A DNA stretch of 42,917 nt from Chloroflexota bacterium (lineage in GTDB: Bacteria; Chloroflexota; UBA11872), in contig JAPPLN010000060.1 of NCBI GenBank assembly GCA_028874175.1, positions 13,218 to 56,134 on the forward strand. The letters run 5' to 3'. Of the stretch, positions 6,111-15,593 are shown piece by piece. Every line of letters starts with the position of its first letter. The stretch's first letter is position 1. The translations under genes were made by a program, and so were the position numbers. The notes below the pieces were generated by a model, which was not told where the DNA came from, did no database searches, and saw only the letters and a list, made by a program, of their open reading frames with translations.

Positions 6111-8672
6111 ATGACAAGCCAAAACGGTAGCGCCGTGGCGACGCTGCGACGGGCCGAGGCCCAGCAAGTGGCCACCGAGCACAGCGTCGCGATTCCGGAC
6201 TACGACCGGGACCGACTGGAAGACGTTGGGTTCATCACCGCGATGACGCTGGTGCTGCTGGGCAACTATGCCCAGACGGGGCACTTTGGGGGGCCGCTGG
6301 CCTATACGCCGTACAACGTGGCGCTGCACCTGGGCGGCCCGGAGAACGGGGCGCTGCGATACGACTACCGACGGCCGAAGCACCCGTATTGCGACCGCTT
6401 CATGCTGGCGGGCGGGCACAACATCCCGACGGCGTACGCGCTGTGGATGATCATGGGCGAGGCGATGGCCCGGAAGCACGCGGCGACGGGCGACGCGCAG
6501 TACGCGGTGGATCCGAATATCGGGATGCTGGCGATCGACGCGCTGGGGTTCCGGCGCGGTCGCGAGGCGCTGGACACGCTGCTGGCGGACAACGGGCTGG
6601 CCGACCACCCGCTGTTCGCGCAGGCGCAGATTCGCGGGATCCGCTCGCTGGCGGGTCACGCGGAAACGACGGACCTGACGAATGATGTGAACGGCGGTCC
6701 GTCGGGGATCGGCGTAGCGACTGCGGCCGGGAAGGCGGCCTTCTGGGACTTCGTGGGGGCGGACGACTCGCTGAAGGTGATCGCGCTGGAAGGCGAGTTC
6801 GCGATGACCGAGGGTCACGCGCAGGAACTGAAGACGCAGGCGCTGGCGCAGAAAGTGGGCAAGCGGCTGCGAATCCTGCTGTCGTACAACAACGCCGGGA
6901 TCGACGACTCGCTGGTGGGCGGCGTGATCGGGGAGGACGTAGCCGAGGGTTACGTGATGGAGGACCAGTGGACCTCCTACGGCTGGAACGTGCTGTCGCT
7001 GGACGACGGGAACGACTACGACCAGGTGATGGCCGCGCTGAAGATGATGGAGGACTGGGACCCGGACGACCGGCGGCCGCTGATCGTGGTCGGCAATACG
7101 ACTAAGGGCTGGTGGCCGAGCGCGCAGGACGGCCAGATCGCCGGATTCGGCGAGCAGCTTGTTGGGTATCACAGCCATCCGTACGAAATGAAGATGAACG
7201 AGCCGTACTTCGTGGCGCTGGCGGAAAGCTTCGAGCAGCGCTACGGGGTGGAGTTCGACGGGATCCGGGAAGGCCCGGTGACTGACGAGCGCAAACGGCT
7301 GATCCAGTTCAAGACGAACATTGACGTGGCGATGTCGGTGCTGAATCAGGACGGCCTGGGCGACTGGCTGGCGGACAGGCTGGTGGAGATTGGCGACTCG
7401 CTAAACGACGAGTTGCCGCTGCGGATCGACACGTCGTCGGATCCGTTCCAGGACGATCGGCTGCAACCGCAGAACATTCCGCAAGAGCCGCAGTCGCTGG
7501 CGGTCACCAATGAGGCCTCGGGCGAGACCTCGACGGTGGACATCGAGCTGTTCAAGAAGCCGGGCGACGTGGCGGGCACGCGGCGGGCGATCTCCGAGAT
7601 CATCAAGTGGACCAACTACGTGACGGACAACCGGTTCATCACGCTGGCGGCCGACCTGTCGAGTTCCATCAACGTTGAAAACGGCGCGCTGTGGGGGCAC
7701 TACGACCCCGTGGGCAACCCGCTGGGCACGCGCGTGAAGGCGCCGATCGAGGAAGCCGGGAATGCGTCGTCGGCGATTGGGTTCGTGAGCCAGTCGGCCT
7801 CGATGGACCCGGACGTTCATGCGGGGGTTTGGGCGCTGAGCGGTACGTATGGCGCGTTCACGCCGCTGATGTACTTGCCGGCACGCGTGTGGAGCCAGCA
7901 GAACCAGGACAGCCCGTTCCGGGTGGGCGTGCTGCACATCCTGGCCGGACACTCCGGGCCTGAGACGGCGGCGGACGCGCGGACACACTTCGGCATATTC
8001 GCACCGCAGGTGTGGAAGCTGTTCCCGCGGGGCCAGGCGATCAGCCTGAGTTTCTGGGATTACAACGACGTGGCGCCCGGATACTTCGCGGCAGCCTCGC
8101 TGGCCGCGCAGGACCCGAAGGTGGGCGTGATCATCATCGAGGTGGCCCGGCCGGACTTCCCGGTGGCGGACCGGAACACGTTTGCCGACTCGGACCCGCT
8201 GGCGGCGGCCAAGGGCCTGTACCTGATTCGCGACTGGGATCCGGACAAGCCCGCGCAGGGCACGGTGTTCGTGCAGGGCTCCAACTCGACGGTGAACCTG
8301 GTGAACGTGCTGCCGCGGCTGGACGAGGCCGGGGTGAACGTGCGCGTGGTGGCCGTGGTGAGCGAGGAGCTGTTCGCTCGCCAGCCGGCGTCCTACCGCG
8401 ACTCGATTGTGTCGGAGGCCAGCCGGTATGACGCGATGGTGGTTTCGACCGGCACGCGGCGATTCCCGCCGGTGAGCGGCCTTGGACCGCTGACGGACGA
8501 GTACTCGCTGTGGTCGGACTGGGGCGACCAGTGGCTGACCGGCGGGACGGAGCCGGACGTGATCGCGGAGGCGCACCTGGACGCGGATTCGATCTATGCC
8601 GGCATCGTGCGGTTTGCCGAGGATCACGACTCGCGGCTGACGCGGCAGCAGGCGGCGGTTGGGCTTTCGTAG
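6111..8672 (+). CDS. Transketolase-family TPP-dependent enzyme
   Basis: An 853-residue thiamine-diphosphate enzyme. The N-terminal half has the transketolase pattern: DRFMLAGGHN, then LAGHAETTDLTNDVNGGPSG (about 180-205), then a TPP/metal-binding stretch of the form LEGEFAMTEG...LSYNNAGIDDS (about 225-265). The central pyrimidine-binding and C-terminal domains follow (ADLSSSINVENG, SGTYGAFTPLMYL, AGHSGPETAADARTHF). It is longer than ordinary transketolase (about 650-700) and near the size of AceE-type pyruvate dehydrogenase E1 and of phosphoketolase. It could be a transketolase-like pentose phosphate enzyme or a 2-oxoacid dehydrogenase relative; I cannot fix the substrate. The ATG at 6111 has a weak upstream AGG. 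It stands alone, divergent from the toxin-antitoxin operon and convergent with the sarcosine oxidase operon. Confidence 0.75.
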   Translation: MTSQNGSAVATLRRAEAQQVATEHSVAIPDYDRDRLEDVGFITAMTLVLLGNYAQTGHFGGPLAYTPYNVALHLGGPENGALRYDYRRPKHPYCDRFMLAGGHNIPTAYALWMIMGEAMARKHAATGDAQYAVDPNIGMLAIDALGFRRGREALDTLLADNGLADHPLFAQAQIRGIRSLAGHAETTDLTNDVNGGPSGIGVATAAGKAAFWDFVGADDSLKVIALEGEFAMTEGHAQELKTQALAQKVGKRLRILLSYNNAGIDDSLVGGVIGEDVAEGYVMEDQWTSYGWNVLSLDDGNDYDQVMAALKMMEDWDPDDRRPLIVVGNTTKGWWPSAQDGQIAGFGEQLVGYHSHPYEMKMNEPYFVALAESFEQRYGVEFDGIREGPVTDERKRLIQFKTNIDVAMSVLNQDGLGDWLADRLVEIGDSLNDELPLRIDTSSDPFQDDRLQPQNIPQEPQSLAVTNEASGETSTVDIELFKKPGDVAGTRRAISEIIKWTNYVTDNRFITLAADLSSSINVENGALWGHYDPVGNPLGTRVKAPIEEAGNASSAIGFVSQSASMDPDVHAGVWALSGTYGAFTPLMYLPARVWSQQNQDSPFRVGVLHILAGHSGPETAADARTHFGIFAPQVWKLFPRGQAISLSFWDYNDVAPGYFAAASLAAQDPKVGVIIIEVARPDFPVADRNTFADSDPLAAAKGLYLIRDWDPDKPAQGTVFVQGSNSTVNLVNVLPRLDEAGVNVRVVAVVSEELFARQPASYRDSIVSEASRYDAMVVSTGTRRFPPVSGLGPLTDEYSLWSDWGDQWLTGGTEPDVIAEAHLDADSIYAGIVRFAEDHDSRLTRQQAAVGLS

Positions 8673-8695
8673 CCGGACCTAGCTAGCTCTGCTCG

Positions 8696-9574
8696 TCAGG
8701 CGGTAACGGGGACTTCCAGGAAGTCCTCGCCGAGGATGACGTCGCCGGTGAAGTTGGCGCGGGCTTCGGTGAGTATGGCGGCTTGGCGGTCGGGGTCGTC
8801 GGCGGTGGTGTCGAGGTGGACGAGGACCAGGCGCCTGGCGTTGGCCTGAGCGGCGATGCGGGCGGCGCCGGCGGCGCCGGTGCAGCTGGTGGCGATCTCG
8901 GGCCAAGTGTCGATGTCGTCCTGCAGGTCCATGGCCATGTGGACGAGGACGTCGGTGTCGCGGGCGAAGTCGGCGAGTGCAGGGAGCGGCCGGGTGTCGC
9001 CTGAGATGACGACCGAGGCGGACGGGGTCTCGAGGCGATACGACAGTGAGGTGAGGTAGGGCTGGACGTGGCGGGCGGGGCCGGTGGTGACGATCCAGCG
9101 GTCGCCGGCGACAACTTCGTCCTCGTCCAGTTCGTGGACGACCAGCGTGGGGAGCGTGCGGGGCATGGGGCCGCCGCGAAGCTGGTGGATGCGTTGGCTG
9201 AGGGGGTGGCGGGTGCGGGCCTGAAGGTCGGGGCCGTAGACGCCGTCCGGGCCGAAGAGCTGATCGGCGATGCGGAGGAGCGGCGGGGGGCCGTAGACGG
9301 AGAGGGCGTCGCCGGCGCCGGCGCCCTGGTCCCAGCGGGCCATGACGAAGTGATCGAAGTCAGCCATGTGGTCGAAGTGGTGGTGGGTGAAGAAGAGCTG
9401 GTCGATGGCCAGCGGATCAATTGACGAAGCAAAGAGATTCATGGCAGAGCCGGGGCCGAGGTCGAAGATTGCGCCGCAGCCATCGGAAAGGATCGCGATG
9501 GACTGGCCGGCGCGGTGGGCTCGGGGGGTTGGGTTGCCAGTGCCGAGGAGGACGAGACGGAGGTCGGTGCTCAT
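8696..9574 (-). CDS. RNase Z-like metallo-beta-lactamase fold hydrolase
   Basis: A 292-residue MBL-fold protein. Visible features are LLGTGNPTPRAHRAG near the N-terminus, the metal motif HHHFDH (about 63-69 region, THHHFDHMADFDHF), a later ISGDTRP segment supplying the bridging Asp, and a C-terminal VLVHLDT histidine. This arrangement matches the ElaC/RNase Z and arylsulfatase-like branch. It is the last gene of the sox operon, its start overlapping the soxG stop by four bases. The context suggests a hydrolytic step linked to methylated-amine or folate metabolism rather than tRNA processing, but this is inference. It ends 24 bases from the convergent transketolase-like gene. Confidence 0.72.
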   Translation of the reverse strand: MSTDLRLVLLGTGNPTPRAHRAGQSIAILSDGCGAIFDLGPGSAMNLFASSIDPLAIDQLFFTHHHFDHMADFDHFVMARWDQGAGAGDALSVYGPPPLLRIADQLFGPDGVYGPDLQARTRHPLSQRIHQLRGGPMPRTLPTLVVHELDEDEVVAGDRWIVTTGPARHVQPYLTSLSYRLETPSASVVISGDTRPLPALADFARDTDVLVHMAMDLQDDIDTWPEIATSCTGAAGAARIAAQANARRLVLVHLDTTADDPDRQAAILTEARANFTGDVILGEDFLEVPVTA

Positions 9575-10176
9575 GCGGTGTCCGATGTGGGGAAGTGGAG
9601 GCCGAACTGGCGGCCAGAGTCCTCGAGCCAGGCGGCGACGTAGGGGGCGAAGCTGCGGCGGACGACGATGTCGAACGTCGGCGTGTCGTCGACGGCCACG
9701 AGCAGCGCCTGGGCTCGGGCGAGCAGGGTTTGGGCGCAGGCGCCGGGCGGGAAGACGGTCGGGTGGAGGTCGAGGGCGCAGCCGCGGGCGAGGACGTCGA
9801 GGGTCGACGGGCCTCTGAGGCGAATGACGGTTTGGCCGGCACTGATGTCAACTACGGAGGCGAAGTGGCTGGCGAGGGCGTCTTGTAGATCTGCGACAAG
9901 GGCGTCGGATTGGTGGTGCTCGGCGAGCAGGAGCCATTCGTCGGGTCCGAGCCAGATGGCCGTCACGTCGCCGCCGGCGGTGATGGTGTTTGGGGTGAGC
10001 GGGAGTTGGACGCCGATTACCTGGTGGACAGCCGCGAGGGCTTCAGCGTCGTCGGGGTGCAGGCGCAGGTTGAGGTGGGTGAGGAAGGGGCGTTCGACGA
10101 GTTGGCCGTCCGGCGGGGGCGACTCGGCGGATTGGATTTCGCCGAGGGGTGAGCGGCGGGGGATGGGGCTAGGCAT
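9571..10176 (-). CDS. soxG: Sarcosine oxidase, gamma subunit
   Basis: A 201-residue protein matching heterotetrameric sarcosine oxidase gamma subunits: an N-terminal SPLG segment, ITAGGDVTAIWLGPDEWLLL, VVDISAGQTVIRLRGPSTLDVLARGCALDLHP in two adjacent blocks, and a C-terminal SFAPYVAAWLEDSGRQFG. The gamma subunit is structural and folds like part of aminomethyltransferase. It overlaps soxA by eight bases and the downstream MBL gene by four, so all are one transcription unit. It acts in the cytoplasm with SoxA, SoxB and SoxD. Confidence 0.85.
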   Translation of the reverse strand: MPSPIPRRSPLGEIQSAESPPPDGQLVERPFLTHLNLRLHPDDAEALAAVHQVIGVQLPLTPNTITAGGDVTAIWLGPDEWLLLAEHHQSDALVADLQDALASHFASVVDISAGQTVIRLRGPSTLDVLARGCALDLHPTVFPPGACAQTLLARAQALLVAVDDTPTFDIVVRRSFAPYVAAWLEDSGRQFGLHFPTSDTA

Positions 10177-13153
10177 GCTGGCGGGCGCCTGCGGGGTCGT
10201 AGAAGACGGGGTGGCAGCTGCGGGCGGGGAGCCAGCGGTCGTTGTGGAGGGTGGCTACGTAAAGGCGCTCGCCGAGGGCGGCACGGCCACCACTGACCAT
10301 GGCGAGGGCGATGGAGCGGCCAAGGACGGGGCTGACGTAGCTGGAGGTGACGTGGCCGCGCATGGGGAGGGGGCGCTGGGGTCCAGGATCGTCTACGACG
10401 TGGCCGCCTTCGGGGAGGACCTGGGCGGGATCGTCGGTGAGCAGGCCGACGAGTTGCTTGCGGTCGGGGCGGACGGAATCGGGGCGGCTGAGGGAGCGCT
10501 TGCCGAGGAAGTCCTTGCGGCGGGAGAGCAGGCGGCCGAGGCCGACGTCGCTGGGGGTTACGGAGCCGTCGGTTTCCTGGCCGACGATGATGAAGCCCTT
10601 TTCGGCGCGCAAGACGTGCATGGTTTCGGTGCCATAGGGCGTGATGCCTAACGGGCGGCCGGCGTCGACGAGGGACTCCCAGACGTGGCGGGCGCGGTCG
10701 GCGGCGACGTTGATTTCGTAGGAGAGTTCGCCGCTGAAGCTTATGCGGAAGACGCGGGTGGGGACGCCGGCGACATGGCCTTCGCGGAAGGTCATGAAAG
10801 GGAAATCCCGGCCGGCGAGCGGGATGTCAGTGCCGGCGGCGGCCAGCACGTCGCGGCTGCGGGGGCCGGCGAGGGCGATGTTGGACCAGTGCTCGGAGAC
10901 GGAGGTGAGGTAGACGCGAAGATCGGGCCACTCAGTCTGCAGCCATTGTTCGAGCCAGGCCAGCACGGGGGCGGCGTTGGAGGTGCTGGTGAACATGAGG
11001 TAGCGCTGGTCGTCGAGTCGGGCGGTGACGCCGTCATCGAAGATCATGCCGTCCTCGCCGAGCATGAGGCCGTAGCGGCAGCGGCCGGGCCGAAGGCGCT
11101 TCCAGGCGTTGGTGTAGACGCGGTCGAGGAACTCGCCGGCGTCGGGGCCGGTGATTTCGATCTTGCCGAGGGTGGAGTAGTCGAGGATGCCGACGCGGTG
11201 GCGGACGGCGAGGCACTCGCGGGCGACGGCTTCGTGCATGGACTCGCCGGGCTGGGGGTAGTACCACGCGCGGCGCCACTGGCCGACGTTTTCGAAACGG
11301 GCGCCGGCGGCTTCGTGCCAGTCCTGCATGGGGGTGACGCGGACGGGGTCGGCGAGCGGGCCGATGTGGCGGCCGGCGATGGCGCCCAAGGAAACGGGGG
11401 AGTAGGCGGGCCGGTGGCGGGGCGTGCCGACGGAGGCGGGGTCGCGACCGAGCAGTTGGGCGATGACTCCGGTGGCAAGCGGGTTGGCGAGCTTGCCCTG
11501 GTCGGGCCCCATGCCGAGGGTGGTGTAGCGCTTGACGTGTTCGATGGATTCGTAGCCCTCGCGGAGGGAGAGGCGGAGGTCGTCGAGAGTGACGTCTTCG
11601 TGGAGGTCGACGAACTGGGGTTTGGCGCCGGCGAGGTCGCCTGGAGGGAGCCAGTAGGGCTGGATGGGAGCTTGCGTGGATTCGGTGGCTCGGGGAACTT
11701 CGGGTTCGCTGCCGTTCGAGCAGCCGACGGCCGCGGCGGCGGCGGAACCGGCCTGCGTGCCCTGGCGGAGGGTGGCGGCCAGGTCCAGTTCACCTGCGAC
11801 AGCGCCGGCCGGGTGGATGCCGCTTCCGGGCCTGGGCGCAAATGCGGCGAGCGTTGGATCCCATTCCGTTGGGCCACTGGCCTGGGCGTGGAGGTGGAGG
11901 GCGGGGGCGAAGCCGCCGGAGACTCCGAGAAGATCGCACTCGACGGTGCCGAGGGGGGCGCCATCGAGGGAGCACAGCTCGGCGGCGGCCACGCGTCCAC
12001 GGCCGTGCGCCCGGCGCACCGCGGCACCGGCGTGGATCGGGATGCCCTGCGCTCGGGCTTCGGATGGAAGATCGCCGTCGGTATCGGTACGCACGTCGGC
12101 GATGGCGGCGACGGGGACTCCGGCATCGGTTAGATCGAGAGCGGTGCGGTAGGCGGAGTCGTTGTTGGTGAACAGGACCGCGCGTGAGCCGGGGGCGACG
12201 GCGTAGCGGCGGACGTAGGTGGAGATGGCGCCGGCCAGCATGACGCCGGGGCGGTCGTTGTTGGCGAAGAGCAGAGGGCGTTCGTGGGCGCCGGTGGCGA
12301 GGACGATCTGCCTGGGCAGGACGCGCCAGACGCGGGCACCACTTTCGGAACCGGCGTCGTCTGGCTGGTCGGTGCGCAGGCGCTCGGCTAGCAGGACCAG
12401 GTTGCTTTCGTAGAGGCCGAAGGCGGTGGTGTTGGGGAGGACGGTGACGCCGGGCGTTGCGGCAAGTTCCGCTGTCGCAGTAGCGGCCCACTGGGGTGCG
12501 GGGAGACCGTCGACTCGTTCGTCCGTGGAAAGAAGGCTGCCGCCGGCTTCGGACTGTTCGTCGACCAGGAGTACGCGGGCACCGGACTGGACGGCGGCGT
12601 GGGCGGCGGCGAGACCGGCTGGACCGGCGCCCACGACCAGCACGTCGCAGTGGGCGTGGACGTGGTCGTAGCGGTCGGGGTCGGCGGCGGTGGGCGCGTG
12701 GCCGAGGCCGGCTGCGTGGCGCAGGACGTGCTCGTAGAGCGGCCAGAAGCGCCGCGGCCACATGAGGGTCTTGTAATAGAAGCCGGCGGGAATGAATGGG
12801 GCCACGAGGCCGAAGGCGGACATGAGGTCGTATTCGAGGTTGGGCCAGGCGTTGACGTGGCGAACTTTGAGACCGAGCGTGGCCGCGGTGACGGTGCCCA
12901 GCCGGTTGGGCAGCGTGCGGGCGCCATGGCCGAGCTGGACGAAGGCGTTGGGGTCTTCGGCGCCGGCGGAGACGATGCCGCGGGGTCGGTGGTACTTGAA
13001 GCTGCGGCCGACCAGGGTGACACCGTTGGCCAGGAGCGCGGAGGCGACGGTGTCGCCGCGGAAGGCATCGATAGGGCGTCCATCAAAAGTGAACTGGAGG
13101 GGCGTGTCGCGATCAACGCGGCCCCCGTGGTCGAGGCGGAAGGGCTGGCTCAT
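10169..13153 (-). CDS. soxA: Sarcosine oxidase, alpha subunit
   Basis: A 994-residue subunit, the usual length for SoxA (about 960-1000). Domains in order: a ferredoxin-like N-terminal region with FDGRPIDAFRGDTVASALLA (about 25-45), a dinucleotide-binding VVGAGPAGLAAAHAA near residue 170 with a second flavoprotein half after it, the SoxA-specific middle, and an aminomethyltransferase (GCV_T) domain from about residue 600, with a C-terminal GCV_T barrel near 900. The complex oxidises sarcosine to glycine and H2O2, passing the methyl-derived carbon to tetrahydrofolate when it is present. ATG at 13153 overlaps the soxD stop by four bases. A longer frame upstream of 13153 is antisense or out-of-frame over soxD and is rejected. 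Confidence 0.92.
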   Translation of the reverse strand: MSQPFRLDHGGRVDRDTPLQFTFDGRPIDAFRGDTVASALLANGVTLVGRSFKYHRPRGIVSAGAEDPNAFVQLGHGARTLPNRLGTVTAATLGLKVRHVNAWPNLEYDLMSAFGLVAPFIPAGFYYKTLMWPRRFWPLYEHVLRHAAGLGHAPTAADPDRYDHVHAHCDVLVVGAGPAGLAAAHAAVQSGARVLLVDEQSEAGGSLLSTDERVDGLPAPQWAATATAELAATPGVTVLPNTTAFGLYESNLVLLAERLRTDQPDDAGSESGARVWRVLPRQIVLATGAHERPLLFANNDRPGVMLAGAISTYVRRYAVAPGSRAVLFTNNDSAYRTALDLTDAGVPVAAIADVRTDTDGDLPSEARAQGIPIHAGAAVRRAHGRGRVAAAELCSLDGAPLGTVECDLLGVSGGFAPALHLHAQASGPTEWDPTLAAFAPRPGSGIHPAGAVAGELDLAATLRQGTQAGSAAAAAVGCSNGSEPEVPRATESTQAPIQPYWLPPGDLAGAKPQFVDLHEDVTLDDLRLSLREGYESIEHVKRYTTLGMGPDQGKLANPLATGVIAQLLGRDPASVGTPRHRPAYSPVSLGAIAGRHIGPLADPVRVTPMQDWHEAAGARFENVGQWRRAWYYPQPGESMHEAVARECLAVRHRVGILDYSTLGKIEITGPDAGEFLDRVYTNAWKRLRPGRCRYGLMLGEDGMIFDDGVTARLDDQRYLMFTSTSNAAPVLAWLEQWLQTEWPDLRVYLTSVSEHWSNIALAGPRSRDVLAAAGTDIPLAGRDFPFMTFREGHVAGVPTRVFRISFSGELSYEINVAADRARHVWESLVDAGRPLGITPYGTETMHVLRAEKGFIIVGQETDGSVTPSDVGLGRLLSRRKDFLGKRSLSRPDSVRPDRKQLVGLLTDDPAQVLPEGGHVVDDPGPQRPLPMRGHVTSSYVSPVLGRSIALAMVSGGRAALGERLYVATLHNDRWLPARSCHPVFYDPAGARQHA

Positions 13154-13416
13154 GGCGAGCCGCCGTAGGTGCCGGCGCCGAGGATCTCGTTGGTGACGGT
13201 GTCGCGTTCGACGATGAACCAGCGGCGGCAGCCGGCGGTGTGGCACCACTGCTCGCGGTGGCGGCCGCGACGGTTGTCGCGCATGAAGAGGTAGTCGGCC
13301 CACTGCTCGTCGGTCAGCGCTTCCGGTTCGGCGGGGCGGGGAAAGTCGGCCTCGCCGCCGAAGGTGAACTCGTCGTCTTCGCGGGGCCCGCACCAGGGGC
13401 AAGGAATCAGGAGCAC
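13150..13416 (-). CDS. soxD: Sarcosine oxidase, delta subunit
   Basis: An 88-residue protein starting at GTG, with CPWCGPR near the N-terminus and two later residues, HTAGCRRWF and WCH, completing a likely Cys/His zinc site; in known complexes SoxD holds zinc and bridges the other subunits. The middle LTDEQWADYLFMRDN and the C-terminal RDTVTNEILGAG are typical SoxD signatures. It lies five bases downstream of soxB and overlaps soxA by four. Confidence 0.9.
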   Translation of the reverse strand: MLLIPCPWCGPREDDEFTFGGEADFPRPAEPEALTDEQWADYLFMRDNRRGRHREQWCHTAGCRRWFIVERDTVTNEILGAGTYGGSP

Positions 13417-13420
13417 GGGA

Positions 13421-14671
13421 TCAGTGGGCGACGGCGGCGGCGCCGTGTTCGTCGATCAGGGCGCCCGAGGTAAAGCGGTCGAGGGAGAACGGTTCGTTGA
13501 GCGGGTGTGGTTCCTGGTGGGCGAGAGTGTGGGCGAAGACCCAGCCGGAGCCCGGGGTGGCCTTGAAGCCGCCGGTGCCCCAGCCGCAGTTCATGAAGAG
13601 GCCCTTGATTGGGGTGCCGGAGATGATGGGGCTGGCATCGGGGCAGACGTCCACGGTGCCTGCCCACTGCCGCAGCATGCGCACGCGACTGAATATGGGG
13701 AACAGCTCGCTGACGGCGGCAAGGACGTGCTCGATGATGCGGAAATTGCCGTTGAGGTCGTAGCTGACGGGGGCGTCGATGCCGGCGCCGAGGACGAGTT
13801 CGCCACGGTCGGTCTGGTGGACGTAGACGTGGACGGCGGCGGACATGACGACGGGGTCGAAGACCGGCTTGAGGGGCTCGGTGACCAGGGCCTGGAGGGG
13901 GTGTGACTGGATGGGGAGCCGGATGCCGGCCATGGAGGCGAGGACGGTGGCGTTGCCGGCGACGACCAGGCCGACCGTGCCGGCGCGGATTTCGCCGCGG
14001 GTGGTTTCGAGGGCGGTGACGCGGCCGTTGGCGGTGCGGATGCCGGTTACCTCGCAGTTTTCGATGATGTCGACACCGAGCGCGTCGGCGGCGCGGGCGT
14101 AGCCCCAGGCGACGGCGTCGTGGCGAGCCACGCCGCCGCGGCGTTGCAGGGTTCCGCCAAGGACGGGGTAGCGGGTGTCGGGTGAGGTGTTGAGGACGGG
14201 GACGAGCTTGCTGATCTCAGCGGTGGACAGGAGTTCAGCGTCGATGCCGTTGAGCCGGTTGGCGCCGACGCGGCGGGCGAGGTCGCGCATTTCCTGTTCG
14301 GAGTGCGCGATGTTCAGCAAGCCGCGCTGGCTGAACATGACGTTGTAGTTGAGCTCCTGGCTGAGGCCTTCCCAGAGCTTGAGGGAGAACTCGTAGATGT
14401 GAGCGCTGGCGTCCCAGAGGTAGTTGGAGCGAACGATGGCGGTGTTGCGGCCGATGTTTCCGCCGCCGAGCCAGCCGCGCTCGAGCACGGCGACGTTTGT
14501 GACGCCGTGGAGCTTCGCGAGGTAGTAGGCGGTGGCGAGACCGTGGCCGCCGGCGCCGACGATGACGACGTCGTAGGACGGCCTGGGCTCAGCCTTACGC
14601 CAGGCGGGGGTCCAGTCCTTGTGGCCGCGCAGGCCGCGACGGATGAGGTTGGGGAGCGAGTAGAACTGCAT
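13421..14671 (-). CDS. soxB: Sarcosine oxidase, beta subunit
   Basis: A 416-residue FAD-dependent DAO-family subunit, the first gene of the soxBDAG-MBL operon. The N-terminal [19 protein letters not shown] (35-53) is the FAD-binding fold, followed by [20 protein letters not shown]. Around residue 184 is [12 protein letters not shown], the segment in which characterised SoxB proteins attach FMN covalently to His. Near the C-terminus, [18 protein letters not shown] closes the FAD site. It catalyses the amine dehydrogenation step. Length matches the family (about 400-415). I see no strong promoter in the short C-rich region upstream. Confidence 0.93.
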   Translation of the reverse strand: MQFYSLPNLIRRGLRGHKDWTPAWRKAEPRPSYDVVIVGAGGHGLATAYYLAKLHGVTNVAVLERGWLGGGNIGRNTAIVRSNYLWDASAHIYEFSLKLWEGLSQELNYNVMFSQRGLLNIAHSEQEMRDLARRVGANRLNGIDAELLSTAEISKLVPVLNTSPDTRYPVLGGTLQRRGGVARHDAVAWGYARAADALGVDIIENCEVTGIRTANGRVTALETTRGEIRAGTVGLVVAGNATVLASMAGIRLPIQSHPLQALVTEPLKPVFDPVVMSAAVHVYVHQTDRGELVLGAGIDAPVSYDLNGNFRIIEHVLAAVSELFPIFSRVRMLRQWAGTVDVCPDASPIISGTPIKGLFMNCGWGTGGFKATPGSGWVFAHTLAHQEPHPLNEPFSLDRFTSGALIDEHGAAAVAH

Positions 14672-14884
14672 GCGCGGCCCGGGGTGTCGGCAGTGTGGGC
14701 AGGGTAGCGCGGTTGAGGACGATCGGCGTACGGGGACGTGGGCGCTGCGGCGTGAGCGACCGAGAGCCTAGCCGGCGGCGAGGCCGGCTACGGCGGCTTT
14801 CTCAGGTAGTTAACCCCGAGTGCGGCGGTTATTCGAAGGCCGCGGAGCGAAGTGTTGCGTGGCCCCGTGCACCAAGAATTGCCG

Positions 14885-15133
14885 CTAGCCGGCCAGGCGA
14901 TCCACAGCAATCACCACGCCGGCGGCCGCCGTTGCCGCTGCCAGCCCGAGACCGGCCAGCCAACGGGTTTGCGAGGCCATGGCGGCCGTGTGCGCGGCCG
15001 AGAGTTCGGCCATGGCGGCGGTGAGGCGTGTCTCAAGGGCGGCCAGATCAGCCTTGGTGGCGTAGTGACGCAAGGTGCGGTCCAATTCCTCGCGCAATTC
15101 GGCGCGGGTGAGCGGGGCTTCTTCAATAGCCAT
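14885..15133 (-). CDS. Small coiled-coil protein with C-terminal membrane helix
   Basis: I do not recognise a named family. The 82-residue product has a charged N-terminal helix (LTRAELREELDRTLRHYATKADLAALETRL), here split by the start region, then an Ala/Met-rich linker and a C-terminal hydrophobic segment WLAGLGLAAATAAAGVVIAV (about 60-80) that would anchor it in the membrane. The form recalls small DUF1640/CCDC90-like proteins, but this is only a resemblance. ATG at 15133 is chosen because the duplicate at 15472 begins at the same residue. It lies between soxB and the SLC13 transporter on the same strand. Confidence 0.5.
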   Translation of the reverse strand: MAIEEAPLTRAELREELDRTLRHYATKADLAALETRLTAAMAELSAAHTAAMASQTRWLAGLGLAAATAAAGVVIAVDRLAG

Positions 15134-15264
15134 CAGGCCTATGCCTCCACCGCCCATGAACCGCTTCCATGTCCTGAATTGATGGTTGCATGCCGATGCT
15201 GTTGCGGCAAGCCTCGACTAGCTTGAGCCATCCCGGGCTGTCCGAGTGGGACCGCCAGGCGCCG

Positions 15265-15472
15265 TCAGACAGCCAGCCGATCCACGGCGATGACGACACC
15301 GGCGGCCGCGGCTGCCGCTGCCAAAACTAGCCCGGCCAGCCAACGTGTCTGTGAAGCCATGGCGGCGGTGATGCGGGTTTCGAGGGCGGCCAGGTCGGCC
15401 TTGGTGGCGCAGGGTGCGGTCCAACTCCTCGCGCAATTCGGCGCGGGTAAGCGGGGATTCTTCAATGGCCAT
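15265..15472 (-). pseudogene. Frameshifted tandem copy of the small coiled-coil/membrane gene
   Basis: The first part reads MAIEESPLTRAELREELDRT like the intact neighbour at 14885-15133. Relative to that copy it lacks eight bases (TAGTGACG on the plus strand) near 15411-15417, which shifts the frame, and it also lacks an internal stretch coding for AELSAAHTA. Downstream of the shift the other frame continues into TKADLAALETRITAAMASQT and the same membrane helix before a TGA at 15267-15265. Upstream flanks share GCCTATGCCTCCACCGCCC, so the duplication includes leader DNA. A sequencing error is an alternative to true decay. Confidence 0.6.
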
Positions 15473-15593
15473 CAAGCCTATGCCTCCACCGCCCGAGGTT
15501 GGATTCGAATTCCTGATTTGATTGTTGCACCGCACTTGCGTTCCGGCAATGCGCGATCAGGTCGAATCTAGGCGGGCCGTGGAGGCGCCGGGG

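Noticed and set aside
5592..7178. A 528-codon minus-strand ORF containing the toxin
   Set aside because: Everything beyond 5870 is antisense to the transketolase-like gene; only the C-terminal 92 residues resemble a protein family.
10685..12133. A long plus-strand ORF antisense to soxA
   Set aside because: Gly/Ala/Glu/Val-rich composition typical of antisense frames in GC-rich DNA; soxA is clearly coding on the other strand.
14346..14355. A GAGCTCCTGG match inside soxB
   Set aside because: It lacks the CGAGAGCC box and a pairing arm, and lies in coding DNA on the wrong strand; chance match.
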